The translations under genes were made by a program, and so were the position numbers. Source: Siphonodentalium dalli (lineage: Eukaryota; Mollusca; Scaphopoda; Gadilida; Siphonodentaliidae). Taken from it: DNA of 64,000 bases. A model generated the notes under the pieces. The model saw nothing but the letters and a program-made list of their open reading frames with translations, had not been told where the DNA came from and made no database searches. The stretch is from positions 94,741,343 to 94,805,342 of the forward strand of contig CP136065.1 in assembly GCA_032622095.1 (NCBI GenBank), written 5' to 3'. Below are positions 11,930-21,779 of the stretch, in pieces (the first letter of the stretch is position 1; each line of letters begins with the position of its first letter).

Positions 11930-12460
11930 ATTTCATGAAAGTACCCATAAAGCAGGCGTGGATGAAAGGATTTTTTGGGGACACCTGTTTTCTGACCATG
12001 ATATGCCGTGGAGGTGTCCCCCATCTCAAAACTATTTAAGAGCAAACTTTCAGAAACTAAATTGTGTACATTTTGTGAGAATATGAAAGAGACCATTTTT
12101 CACCTTTACTTTGAATGCGCAGTCTCAAAGTCAATACTGCATGAATTTCAAGACCGTTTAAAAGATTCTTGTAATATCTCTTCACAATTTACATTAGAGA
12201 TTGTAATCTTAGGTGTTGGGGAAAGACAGCAACTGCAATACAGCAATACTTGATATATGTCTTCTTTTATATAAGAGATATATATAATCATGTAATATTA
12301 ATCCCTCACTCCAAGGTTTAATGGATCTAATTACAAAGCCATAGAAACTTATTTCCCTGCCAATCTAGATTCAAAGAAAGAATTTTTTTTCGTGAAAGTT
12401 GGAATATGATAGAAAATCTTCTTAAACCAACACTCTTAATTTTGTAGATTTTAAAAAGGT
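11930..12460 (+). pseudogene. LINE retrotransposon relic, end of reverse-transcriptase ORF
   Basis: Translation of 12008-12250 gives KLCTFCENMKETIFHLYFEC, a CX2C...HX4C arrangement typical of the zinc-binding segment after the reverse transcriptase of non-LTR retrotransposons. Beyond the stop at 12251 a short reading (RESWNMIENLLKP, about 12391-12430) could continue the same region. Earlier sequence in the frame is broken. It is a 5'-truncated, dead copy lying in the introns or 3' side of the PKG gene, on the opposite strand to it. Confidence 0.6.
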
Positions 12461-12544
12461 GCTTATGTCTCAAAAGTTAAACCATAAATGGTAATTGATA
12501 GAACAAATATAGTAACTGAATTCTAAATCACTGATTACATAATT

Positions 12545-12705
12545 TATTTGTTCGTGTACTCGAGATGTTATATATAGAGGATCTCACATGAGTTTCTAGT
12601 TTATACGGAATTTATCAACCGAGTTCACTAAATTCGATTTGAGCCGAGGTTGATAAATTACGTATAAAATAGGACGAGTGTGAGATACCTTTTATCACAT
12701 GATCA
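12545..12705. mobile_element. Short foldback element
   Basis: TTTATACGGAATTTATCAACC pairs with GGTTGATAAATTACGTATAAA, and CTCACA / TGTGAG lie outside them. A clear target duplication was not found. Confidence 0.55.
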
Positions 12706-12902
12706 AATAAACCAGAAGCAACGCGCAATATTCATCGAAAACAACAATCATAAACTACAGCGATCGCAAGTTATTTGAAGAATGCCGTGACGTCATCGCA
12801 CGCGCTGATATTAAACGTGTCTATTACCGATAATTATGAAACTGCTTTTATGGCCAAATTATTTGATAAATTGAGATCTGAATAAAAATTATTTAAAAAA
12901 TT

Positions 12903-12980
12903 CAAAAAATTAGTGACGCTACCCCGCATAGCGGGCTAGCATAACAAAATTCACTCTCTGGGAACCTCATTCTGTGCGGC
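12903..12980. mobile_element. Family B hairpin fragment
   Basis: The stretch GTGACGCTACCCCGCATAGC to TTCACTCTCTGGGAACCTCA matches the family B hairpin; one outer end is missing. Confidence 0.6.
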
Positions 12981-12984
12981 ACCA

Positions 12985-13353
12985 TATTTTGAGGCCTGTT
13001 GCTAAAAATCCCCAGTCTAGCCAGGATGTCAGAGGACAACTGGCGCATGGCAAAACATGCCCGGTGGTAATTTCAACAAAAGGCCATAACTCTGGTGAAA
13101 TTTGGCGGGCGGAACCCAAATTTGAAATTAACCTGTAATTTGGGTTTCTCACATACCAAATTTCATTCCATTCAGTTCTAACTTACTAAAGTTATCATCT
13201 GGAAACAAAATTTGAGAGCAAATTCCAAACAAAATGGGCCATAACTCTGATGAAAATTGGTGGGCAGAACCCTAATTCGAACTTGGCCTGTATATTGGGC
13301 TGGTAAAATCACATACCAAATTTCATTCCATTCAGTGCAGACTTACTAAAGTC
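12985..13353. repeat. Two tandem ~145-bp units abutting a splice donor
   Basis: Two direct copies start near 13072 and 13220 with GGCCATAACTCTG and end CATTCCATTCAGT...ACTTACTAAAGT. The second ends at 13353, immediately beside the PKG donor GTGAGC (complement of 13354-13359). Confidence 0.7.
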
Positions 13354-13359
13354 GCTCAC

Positions 13360-13454
13360 CTTATAAGAGCCTTCTCTCCGAAGTAGTCTCCCCTCTTCAG
13401 TTTTCTCACTTCCTTTGGGTCTTCAAAGCCTTGCAATTTCTGTGTGACCTTGAC
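13360..13454 (-). CDS. PRKG1: PKG exon 'e5': domain B, up to the phosphate-binding cassette
   Basis: This exon continues cyclic-nucleotide-binding domain B of a cGMP-dependent protein kinase. Read on the minus strand from CTGCAG|GTC, it gives VKVTQKLQGF, then RRGD-like KRGDYFGEKALI. FGEKAL is the start of the phosphate-binding cassette that holds the cyclic nucleotide in PKG domain B. The acceptor follows a pyrimidine-rich tract; the donor is AAG|GTGAGC. It starts at phase 0 and ends after two bases of a codon. It joins e4 without a frame break (NKGD then VKVTQ). The next exon should begin with the ...EDVRTAN-like part of the cassette, but I find none in the remaining 13.3 kb, so the kinase half probably lies beyond the window. 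The exon is 95 bp. A tandem repeat lies directly against its donor. Confidence 0.9.
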
Positions 13455-13659
13455 CTGCAGAAAAGAATTTGAAGTCTTGATAAATGAATTTATCAGATAT
13501 TCTAGTTTTAAAGATGTACTGATGGTTCCAGACTTACAGTTACAACAACAACAAATCTTAATTTAACATCAATTTCTGCTTTGATGAAAAAATGTATAAA
13601 ATCAAATATGACTGAATAGACCTATAAATACCAAAGAATATCATTTTGTTATTGAAACA

Positions 13660-13748
13660 TTAACTCTTTCATGACGGGAGCTGTGCTGGTGCAGCATTAA
13701 ACATCATGTATCAGTGCATTCTCTTATATATGCGAGTCTCCCATAGGA
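13660..13748. mobile_element. piggyBac-type MITE, family C, truncated
   Basis: TTAA at 13660-13663 precedes CTCTTTCATGACGGGAGC and the first GCATTCTCTTATATATGCGAG arm. The element then stops at about 13748 without the second half. Confidence 0.6.
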
Positions 13749-13857
13749 AGCCTCGAAATAAAATAGGTGCTGATTGCAATATTTTTCACTCTTGTGATTT
13801 TTGGGTAGGATGATCCCAAAACCAATAAAATAAAATAAAAGTCCTTATACAGTAAAG

Positions 13858-14064
13858 CCCTAAGAAATTGACTCCTTAAACACAGCAGAATTATGGGTAA
13901 CTTTTCAGGATTTAGTCGGAAATATGGCTTGTTGACATTCATCAGAAAGCTCTCCCCGAAAGCTTTCCGATGAATGGCAACAAGCCATATTTCCGACTAA
14001 ATCCTGAAAAGTTACCCATAATTCTGCTATATTTAAGGAGTCGATTACTTAGGGCATTACTGTA
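13858..14064. mobile_element. Family A MITE, copy 7
   Basis: A 207-bp palindrome with TACAGTAAAGCCCTAAG and GGGCATTACTGTA ends, about 400 bp upstream of exon e5 on the PKG strand. Confidence 0.8.
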
Positions 14065-14416
14065 GGTATAATTTCCCCCAGGAAGGTTCTTCCCTGTTGC
14101 ATTAATTGTGGTATTTATTGTACGCTCAACAATAAATTATAGAAGAAATCGCTAACAGATAATAATCGTTATCCACCGCTAGCAGAGGAAGGTATAGAAA
14201 ATTACACTTTCATTGTAGCTTTGACGTTAAGGACATCTATGATGTAACTGAATTTATTTAATAACTGTCTTCGAATTGAAAACTGTTAACTATATAAATA
14301 TATATATATAAATATATAAAGCATAAGTCTAATTTTATTATGAATATGAAGTATTAGAATTGAATGTGACCAGGTTATAACGGGTATTTGCACAGCACGC
14401 ATAAAATAAAAATAAA

Positions 14417-14544
14417 ATCTAGTGTTTTTGAGTGGATACCGAAAATTATCTCATTCGTGACCGCGACAAATGTTTATTAAAATAGACATTTGTCTCAGGA
14501 GCTCATGAGATAATTTTCGGTATCCACTAAAAACACTAGATATC
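14417..14544. mobile_element. 128-bp palindromic element
   Basis: ATCTAGTGTTTTTGAGTGGA and GAAAATTATCTCAT are mirrored exactly by ATGAGATAATTTTC and TCCACTAAAAACACTAGAT. The loop holds ACATTTGTC and its partner. The element type is unclear. Confidence 0.7.
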
Positions 14545-14836
14545 CTCTTATTTATTACTGTGTGGCCTAGAGCTCCCTTATCAGACATGCAGAATCAAAT
14601 TATCAAAACATAGCTTGTGTGTGTAGATTGGTGTATGAGTTTGGATCCACAAGTCATTCAGTACCTGTATATGGGAGACCAAATTCAGAAAGAGTATCCT
14701 CTTCGGCTGGAGAAAATTCTGTCTGGGAGTGTGTAATTGATGTATGCTTTAGTGCAAATAATTGAGCTTATAGATTTAATTATCTGTATTAATCACTGTA
14801 ATAACCATTGCTATACTAAATACTCATTTCCCCTAG

Positions 14837-15060
14837 GAAATATTCAGATAATAAGTTTAATGATAGGTCATTTGTTGAACTTATTATCAGAACATTTCCC
14901 ACCAAGGAATAAGAATCAATCTGCTCTTGTATTATCTATATTTCTGTCTGTCGTCTGCTGATATTACCTGATGAACAATGGACGATTTCTATTTATACTT
15001 TTATAACCAACTGGGAGAATCTATTTAGAAAAGAAACAGTTAATGTACATATATTAATAC
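14837..15060. repeat. Dispersed repeat, copy 1
   Basis: It contains GTTGAACTTATTATCAGAAC, then TCTGCTCTTGTATTATCTAT and TGTCGTCTGCTGAT, then GGGAGAATCTATTTAG. A similar order of motifs occurs at 23120-23345 and in part at 61575-61640. It could be a piece of a retrotransposon, but I cannot place it. Confidence 0.5.
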
Positions 15061-15127
15061 TAGTCAGCTTTGTAGAGCAATTAAGTCATGCAGATGTATA
15101 ATGTTCAAGAAAAATATAGATCATTAA

Positions 15128-15821
15128 CCATTCCATAACTGGAGCTTCCTGAAATGTTGCAAAAACACTGTGCCAATGCATTCTCTTATATATGCAAGTC
15201 TCACATAGGGAGCCTCACATATATTTATCAAGATAAATATTGGCCAAACAATATTTATCTTGACCTTGTAAGCCAGTGCATTCTGTTATATATGCATTTA
15301 TTATCCATCCCTTAACACTATTTCTGATTGGGCAAAAGCCGTCAAATGGTAATCTGGGAAAAAGTCATATTGGACTCACAAAAGTCATAATAGGATTTAG
15401 CAGACTTTTACTCCCGCATTGATTTTTTTTTTTCACTTCCGTTTTTACTGTTCTAAATCATGCTTTCTGATGATCAAATCATCAAATACAGGCTTTTATA
15501 GAGAATCAAGTGCTGACAAATACCAAAAATAACCACAAAGATTTATTCCCAGAATTTGGATAAACATACAGATGGATAATAAAAATGTCATTATATAATG
15601 TTGTGTACATTATTTGTTTTTCTTGTACTCATCAAGGTTGTGGTGAAAAGTCATATTGGACTTGACACTGTCTCATCCAATATGACTTTTCACAACAATC
15701 TGGACTCGTACAAGAAAAACACATACTGTACACAACATTGTATAATAACTTTATAATATAAGAGAATGCACTGGCACAGGATCTTTAATGTTGCACCAGC
15801 GCAGATCCTGTCATGAAATGG
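15128..15821. mobile_element. piggyBac-type MITE, family C, split by a nested palindrome
   Basis: TTAA at 15124-15127 and 15822-15825 flank it. The left part runs to about 15295 and the right part resumes near 15756 with AAGAGAATGCACTGGCACAG. The roughly 460 bp between them is foreign. Confidence 0.7.
15296..15755. mobile_element. Nested foldback element with AAAAGTCATATTGGACT arms
   Basis: About 15585-15665 (AATGTTGTGTACATTATTTG ... AAAAGTCATATTGG) is mirrored at 15672-15752. A third copy of the inner motif is near 15360. It sits inside the piggyBac-type MITE. Confidence 0.65.
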
Positions 15822-16158
15822 TTAATATAGCCTTGTCCACAGACTAAGTCCCTTAATGATTGTCTACCTAAATATGTTTTATATAGTTTCTGGGGTAAAA
15901 AATTAAAAAATAATGAGTCAAAGACATCTGTCCAGAAACGCCTCTATTTTTTAATATTAATTTTATATTGATATATTATATAATGCGATAATCAATTGGG
16001 TCATTTTTTCATACATTTTTAGAACATACCATCATGGTCTCTCAGGTGATATCAGATAGACAAAGAGTTATCCAGCTTACTATCCTCTGCGAGCTGATAA
16101 ATGTCCCAAATTAATTGTACATTATTAACCAGAAGATTCAAAATGAAATCAATATTAA

Positions 16159-16210
16159 CCCTTTCAGTGCCAAGTCCGATTTTTGTATCAACGGATTGGC
16201 ACTGAAAGGG
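16159..16210. mobile_element. Minimal 52-bp piggyBac-type MITE
   Basis: TTAA at 16155-16158 and 16211-16214 flank a 52-bp piece whose ends CCCTTTCAGTGCCAA and TTGGCACTGAAAGGG are complementary. The short middle contains GATTTTTGTATCAAC, also found just inside the end of the 57.86-kb copy. Confidence 0.8.
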
Positions 16211-16214
16211 TTAA

Positions 16215-17726
16215 TAGATAGAAGCATTTCCAGACAGCAATCTTCAATTCATATTAATTATTTTATACCTCTGGTGTAATTGTTAGCAGAATTTCACAAT
16301 TAATCTAGAAATTTTAAATAAAACAGTTAATCAGATGAATTAGAAAAGGTCATGGAGTGTGAGTTCTCAACGTAATGTAATCTCATGGAAGCTGTTATTA
16401 ATGGAAAAGTACACAGTCTCCTTGTTAAAATGCATGAAGACTCCGCAAGGGCTTCCGGTAATGTCTTTTGAATAAAGGAAAAGACCCCCATGATAAAACC
16501 TCTTTTTACGTGCCTTGTTCCAAGCCGATAAATCTATCAGAACCTTGGATTACAGTGATGGTGGAATTGCTTCCGTGGAAACAGATTTGTCGTCAGAGTA
16601 TCAATTATGTGGCAATATTCATTGGCCTCAACGGAGTTAGGAGCGATGTGATTGATAGTCCAAGTCGAGTCCCGTGACAGTCTCATCCTTTTTTTCTGTT
16701 TATCGGCATCAGGTCAGGTACGGAAGCAATTTATTGGGAGACTAGTCAGTCTAACATTGACATAAAGTCAGTCTTTAGATAATAACAAGCTTGTCATGGA
16801 TTTCAAAGCAATTTCATTCATTAATTGCATAGTAGAACTGATCGAATCGCGCCAATTTTGAAGCACTTGAATATTTATAGTCAACTTCACTTATCGCCAG
16901 AGGCCTGAAACTTGTTAATTTTCATTTCTTAAAATGACAAACCCTATTATATTGAACAAGAAAACACCAAACTACCTTATGCAAGAATGAAACACAGAGT
17001 ATTGTGCCCCCCCCCATACTGCATACAGTATACCCAAAATGTCTATAGTTGAAAATGAAAGAAAAATATCAGGCTCTATTGAATAGTCATCAACTTGAAT
17101 ACTAACAAGATTTCTGATGCCTACAGGCTACAACCAATGTATTTGAAAGCAATGCAACCTGTATTGGGAAAAAGAATAACTCTAAATTCGGTAAACGCAA
17201 TAGAAGCGTAAACTCTGATATACACAAATCATCAACTTAGCAGGTCAATGAGATAATTGTTATTGGTAAACGATGCAATTTCCGCTGGTAATCAGATGCC
17301 GATGTAGTGCTATTTGATTTGGCAAATGGTGCATGAACGAAGATAAGTGAAGAGTTGTTTATTTGGTGGGATAAAAACAGCATCTGAAGATTAATCAGTG
17401 CGATAATAACTGAGTAATGAGTGTCATATGTAAAAGTTTAATAACATCAGTATGAATTAATGTAGACACTAAATGACTATGAACATTACCGGCTGGTTTA
17501 ACATCAGCTATTTAGAGATCAGATTGCAGTATTTTACGCCCTTTTTCACATCAACCCATGTATGTCACCAATGTCAAATAATTAATGGTTAGGTTTCCTG
17601 TAAAACTTTTGTGGATAAAACCAAAAAATGGTTACTGCCACTTATTGTTTTAAATGCTACCAATACATGTACAGATCCATTTCGAACAGCATAGTGTTTC
17701 TAAAAATAAATAACATTGCTGTCGGC
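16215..17726. other. Unassigned intron DNA
   Basis: This part of the intron between e4 and e5 shows no exon, terminal inverted repeat or tandem array. A 69-codon frame at 16468-16677 has no recognisable motif. Confidence 0.5.
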
Positions 17727-17831
17727 GAGAGCTTTCCAATGAATGGCAACAAGCCATATTCCCAACTAAATCCTGAAAAGTTACCCGTAATTATGATGTG
17801 GTTAAGAGGTCGATTAATTAGAGCATTACAG
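17727..17831. mobile_element. Family A MITE, right half only
   Basis: It runs from GAGAGCTTTCC to GAGCATTACAGTGCA and lacks the left arm. Its end lies 58 bp from exon e4 on the donor side. Confidence 0.75.
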
Positions 17832-17889
17832 TGCATCTAAACAGAATACAGATGACTGACAGACCAAAAACAGAATACATTATACATAC

Positions 17890-17967
17890 ATCTCCTTTGT
17901 TGATAATGAAGAAAGTGTCTCCAGCAGAACCTTCTCTGATACAGAATTCACCTTCATGGAAGAAATC
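17890..17967 (-). CDS. PRKG1: PKG exon 'e4': start of domain B beta barrel
   Basis: Minus-strand reading from TTTCAG|GAT gives 26 codons, DFFHEGEFCIREG then SAGDTFFIINKGD. This matches the early beta strands of PKG domain B, where family members read like YIIRQGARGDTFFIISKG. The exon is 78 bp, begins and ends at phase 0, and its donor is GAT|GTATGT. It joins e3 (..IADVLEV) upstream and e5 (VKVTQ..) downstream without a frame break. A half copy of a palindromic MITE lies 58 bp past the donor. The residue pattern is clearly PKG rather than PKA regulatory subunit because of GDTFFIINKG followed by VKVTQ. Confidence 0.93.
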
Positions 17968-18059
17968 CTGAAATTAAAATGTCGCTAATTTATTATACAT
18001 GTATACTAAATGGAGAACAAAATAAAAAAAAATGTATGAATGTCAGGAGTGCAGAAGGG

Positions 18060-18636
18060 GGTCACTCTCACCCAATAAAGTACTGAAGGGTACACATGTT
18101 TTGAAAATGTGCTGAAGGGGTACACATGTTTTGAAAATGAGCTGAAGGGTACACAGGTTTTGAGATCAGCAGTTTGTTTTCAGTTTATTATAATTTTCAT
18201 TGGAACGTACACAATTATTCTCTAAAAGAAATCATGGCGGATGCGAAAACTATACGTCATTTAGAACAACAGTAATGGCCTAAATAATCGACTTCTTAAC
18301 CACAGCAGAATTATGGGTAATTTTTCGGAATTTAGTCGGAAATATGGCTTGTGCCATTCATCGGAAAGCTCTGTGAGAGCTTTCCAATGAATGGCAACAA
18401 GCCATATTTCCGACTAAATCCTGAAAAATTACCCACAATTCTGCTGTGGTTAAGGAGTCGATTATTTAGGGCATTACTGTATATTTTAAAACCTGTGTAC
18501 CCTTCAGGCTTCAGCACATTTTAAAAACCTGTGTACCCTTCAGGACATTTTAAAAACCTGTGTACCCTTCAGGACATTTTAAAAACCAGTGTACCCCTCT
18601 GACAGCACTTTTTTTGGTGAGAGTGATCGATCCTTC
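18060..18636. mobile_element. Foldback element with minisatellite arms, holding a family A MITE
   Basis: The outer ends are GTCACTCTCACC and GGTGAGAGTGATC. Each arm is a short array of about 30-bp units with CTGAAGGGTACACA on the left (18085-18165) and TGTGTACCCTTCAG on the right (18490-18600). The centre contains a complete family A MITE. Confidence 0.75.
18269..18481. mobile_element. Family A MITE, copy 9, nested
   Basis: Ends are ACAGTAATGGCCTAAATAA and TTATTTAGGGCATTACTGTA, with a GGAAAGCTCTGTGAGAGC centre. It lies between the two arms of the 18.06-18.64 kb foldback. Confidence 0.8.
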
Positions 18637-18687
18637 AGGGTCTGTAGGCTCCTCATACTGGATATATATACATTGACTAGCAGCATT

Positions 18688-19137
18688 TAGACCTGAAGAT
18701 ATGGTGCCAGACATTTGAAGAATGAGGTCCCCAGAGGGTGAATTTATTGATGCTATCCTGCACAGTGGGATAGCATCACTAAATTCACCCTCTAAGGGAC
18801 ATCATTCTGCTTAGGGCTAATCTTCTCTGCAAAGTATCTTTATTATCAAATTAACAATTTGTTTTTATGTTTGAAAGTTTCTTTTTTAGTTCAGTTTCTC
18901 TAATATCCCCAAATTGCCAGACGACACAGTGCATAATCGAGGTGCCAAATGGGTGCACATCACCATCTTGAAAGTTGAAATATATATCTGTGTCTAGGTC
19001 TCCCATAGCAGATGATGCCATGCAGCATGAGTCCGCAGAGGATGAATTTTGTGATGCTAGCCCACTGTGTGGGGTAGCGTCACAAATAGGGGACCTCAGT
19101 CTGCAAATGTCAAGCACCATATTTAATATGAGGCCTG
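18688..19137. mobile_element. Family B element, full copy (hAT-like), 450 bp
   Basis: The ends are TAGACCTG and, in complement, CAGGCCTC. The flanks GCAGCATT (18680-18687) and GCAACATT (19138-19145) match at seven of eight bases. Two GTGAATTT...AAATTCAC hairpins sit near the two ends, the second diverged. GGGTGCACATCACC near 18950 is the unoccupied equivalent of the 4.5-kb insertion point. A 102-codon frame spanning it is not a gene. Confidence 0.7.
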
Positions 19138-19151
19138 GCAACATTACATGG

Positions 19152-19948
19152 AGATGCACAATAGTCAGCTGTCCAACTGAACTGAAATGTTCACCAATAG
19201 TCAGCTGGCCAACTGAACTGTAAAGTTCACCAATAGTCAGCAGAACAACTGAACTTAAATGTTCACCAATAGTCAGCTGGCCAACTGAACTGAAACATTC
19301 ACCAATAGTCAGCTGGCCAACTGAACTGAAAAGTTCACAATAGTCAGCTGGCCAACTGAACTGAAAAGTTCACAATAGTCAGCTGGCCAACTGAACTGAA
19401 AAGTTCACCAATAGTCAGCTGGCCAACTGAACTGAAAAGTTCACCAATAGTCAGCTGGCCAACTGAACTGAAACGTTCACCAAGTCAGCAGAACAACTGA
19501 ACTGAAATGTTCACCAATAGTCAGCTGGCCAACTGAACTGAAAAGTTCACAAATAGTCAGCTGGCCAACTGAACTGAAAAGTTCACAATAGTCAGCAGAA
19601 CAACTGAACTGAAACGTTGACCAAAAGTCAGCTGGCCAACTGAACTGAAAAGTTCACAATAGTCAGCAGAACAACTGAACTGAAATGTTCACCAATAGTC
19701 AGCTGGCCAACTGAACTGAAAAGTTCACAAATAGTCAGCTGGCCAACTGAACTGAAATGTTCACAAATAGTCAGCTGGCCAACTGAACTGAAACGTTCAC
19801 CAAGTCAGCAGAACAACTGAACTGAAACGTTGACCAAAAGTCAGCTGGCCAATTGAACTGAAATGTTCACAAATAGTCAGCTGGCCAACTGAACTGAAAC
19901 ATTCACCAATAGTCAGCTGGCCAACTGAACTGAAACGTTCACCAAATT
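19152..19948. repeat. 36-bp minisatellite, about 22 copies, two monomer types
   Basis: The unit reads AGTCAGCTGGCCAACTGAAC then TGAAAAGTTCACCAAT. A minority variant has CAGAAC in place of CTGGCC (copies 3, 10, 13, 15 and 19). It begins just after the family B element. Confidence 0.9.
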
Positions 19949-19949
19949 C

Positions 19950-21565
19950 CTATAATTTTAGTTCAAACAATACTTAGGGTAAACATGTCGTGTTTAGACC
20001 AATTTGGTATATGTTACTATTTTCAGTCAAAATTTTCTACCAAAATGTCATGGCCATCATCAGTTGCCAGATAATTTTCAACCATAGCGCAAAGTATGTT
20101 ACAGAATGGGGATACCAAATTGACGATCACTAATAATTCTACTGAAGCTCAGTTCAATTGCACTGTTCAAAGCATTATCAAATTGCCCTTTACTATCACA
20201 CTAAAGTGAATTGCAGTTCACAACAATTAAAACATATTTGCATTTCAATGCAACTGAATTGTGCTTCAGCGCAATTATTTCCTAATGAATTGGCTAATCC
20301 CTTCCAAGTTTATTGAAATATCCTAAATGACTAAGTGAATAAGAAACACCCATAGTTTGGTCTTACAATTGAAAACATAGTCTATTATTATGATACTCAA
20401 ATACCAGCTTACTGGTGAGCTAGCTGGCAAGGATGTGCGATAGATCAAAATAATAATTGCACTGGCTGAATTTCCTTGAAACGCAGTTGACTTTTTGCAA
20501 TCAATTGCCCTTCAGCACAATTGAATTTCTGTGAATTTGACCTCAAATAAGGGTGTGTGTGTGTAACTTAGAACAGTTAGAAAGTTTGAGGTACCTATCA
20601 GCGACTGTATCAGTTGGGATATTCCAACTCAAATAATGAAGATATATCAACAACAACCTGAAAACACTGAATAACTCAAATAAGAAAAGATACATATAAG
20701 AACAACTCAAAGGAGTGATGTTGGTGGAAATGCAATTTCACATTTGCCTGTCAGTTGGGGAATTTAGTCTCCAAGCAGGTGGGCGCAGTTGGAAACCATG
20801 CAATCAACCCCCCCCCCCCCCCCACAAAAAAAGAAAGACCATATAGCAGACAATGGCTGAAACTGAATCAATGCTTGATGCATGGCTTTTTAGTTTTACT
20901 GACATCATTTTACCACCGACACCCCCCTTAATTGGAAGATTATGTAAGGTGTCAATAATGAAATTATCTAACGGTAAGGAACTGTTGTCAGTCCCCAGTT
21001 TTAAGCCAAGGTTGTGAATAAGGGATGGGGTGTGGTGGTACTTGTCTGATTATGGTGCCGACGTAAACTTTATCGTGTTTTTGACATGTGGGTGTGTTGA
21101 ACTTGAATGGGGTGGGGGTGACATGGGAAGTCTTTCAAGTTATGGATCTGAATGCATGCTCCTCAAAATGCTAAATTACACAGAAACAGTTAGCCTGCAA
21201 GTTCAACCGACCTCCGTTTTTGCAACAGCTTGAAGAATTACAGTACCTAAATTGTGTGAAATGGAAATAATTGTAGAGTTCTATGCCCATAACAATTTGG
21301 CACAATTTGGCGGGAAATGACTCTTGGTGTCGTTCGATTCGTCTCGTCTACGTTTACTCCGTGCAGCTCTGAGTGTTTTCCACGTTTCACAATCCGACTC
21401 CATGATAATCATTGTAGCCAAGATTATGACGTCATATGGCCATCCATGGTACTGACAAACTACTGAATGTAACGGAGTATGGATCAAAGTGAGAAACCCA
21501 GAACAGGACAATCACTGACATATGGGGCGGTGAGGTGTTTTTTAAGAATATGTTGTATCTATCCA
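19950..21565. other. Unassigned intron DNA with poly-C tract
   Basis: It holds a C16 run (20808-20823), short TG repeats (20555) and a small inverted repeat around 20150-20270 (CTCAGTTCAATTGCAC / GCAACTGAATTGTGC). TGACGTCA, a full CRE palindrome, is at 21427-21434. A minus frame near 21281-21410 gives MESDCETWKTLRAARSKRRR, which I cannot assign. Confidence 0.4.
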
Positions 21566-21566
21566 T

Positions 21567-21610
21567 GTCAGGGAGTTGGGGTTGTGCACATGGACTCGGA
21601 CGTGCGGGAT

Positions 21611-21641
<31 letters not shown>

Positions 21642-21700
21642 TGTCTCACCCCAACTTTGGTAAAAATTATCAAAAGTTGGACACTCCATGCACGACACAA
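21567..21700. mobile_element. Probable family D (hAT-like) relic with a G39 run
   Basis: A G run at 21613-21651 is followed by GTGTCTCACCCCAACTTTGG, the arrangement seen beside the G tracts of the 36-kb and 47-kb elements. The outer ends are not clear. Confidence 0.45.
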
Positions 21701-21779
21701 CATCAGTTGAAAATGTTCAGACTACAAATAGGTTCAATCTGTTCCGATAGTTTTATTTTCGAACAATGTTAAGAGCGAA

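Noticed and set aside
21281-21511. Minus frame starting MESDCETWKTLRAARSKRRR as a possible exon
   Set aside because: No donor follows the open stretch in frame and I recognise no family; kept only as a remark in the intron entry.
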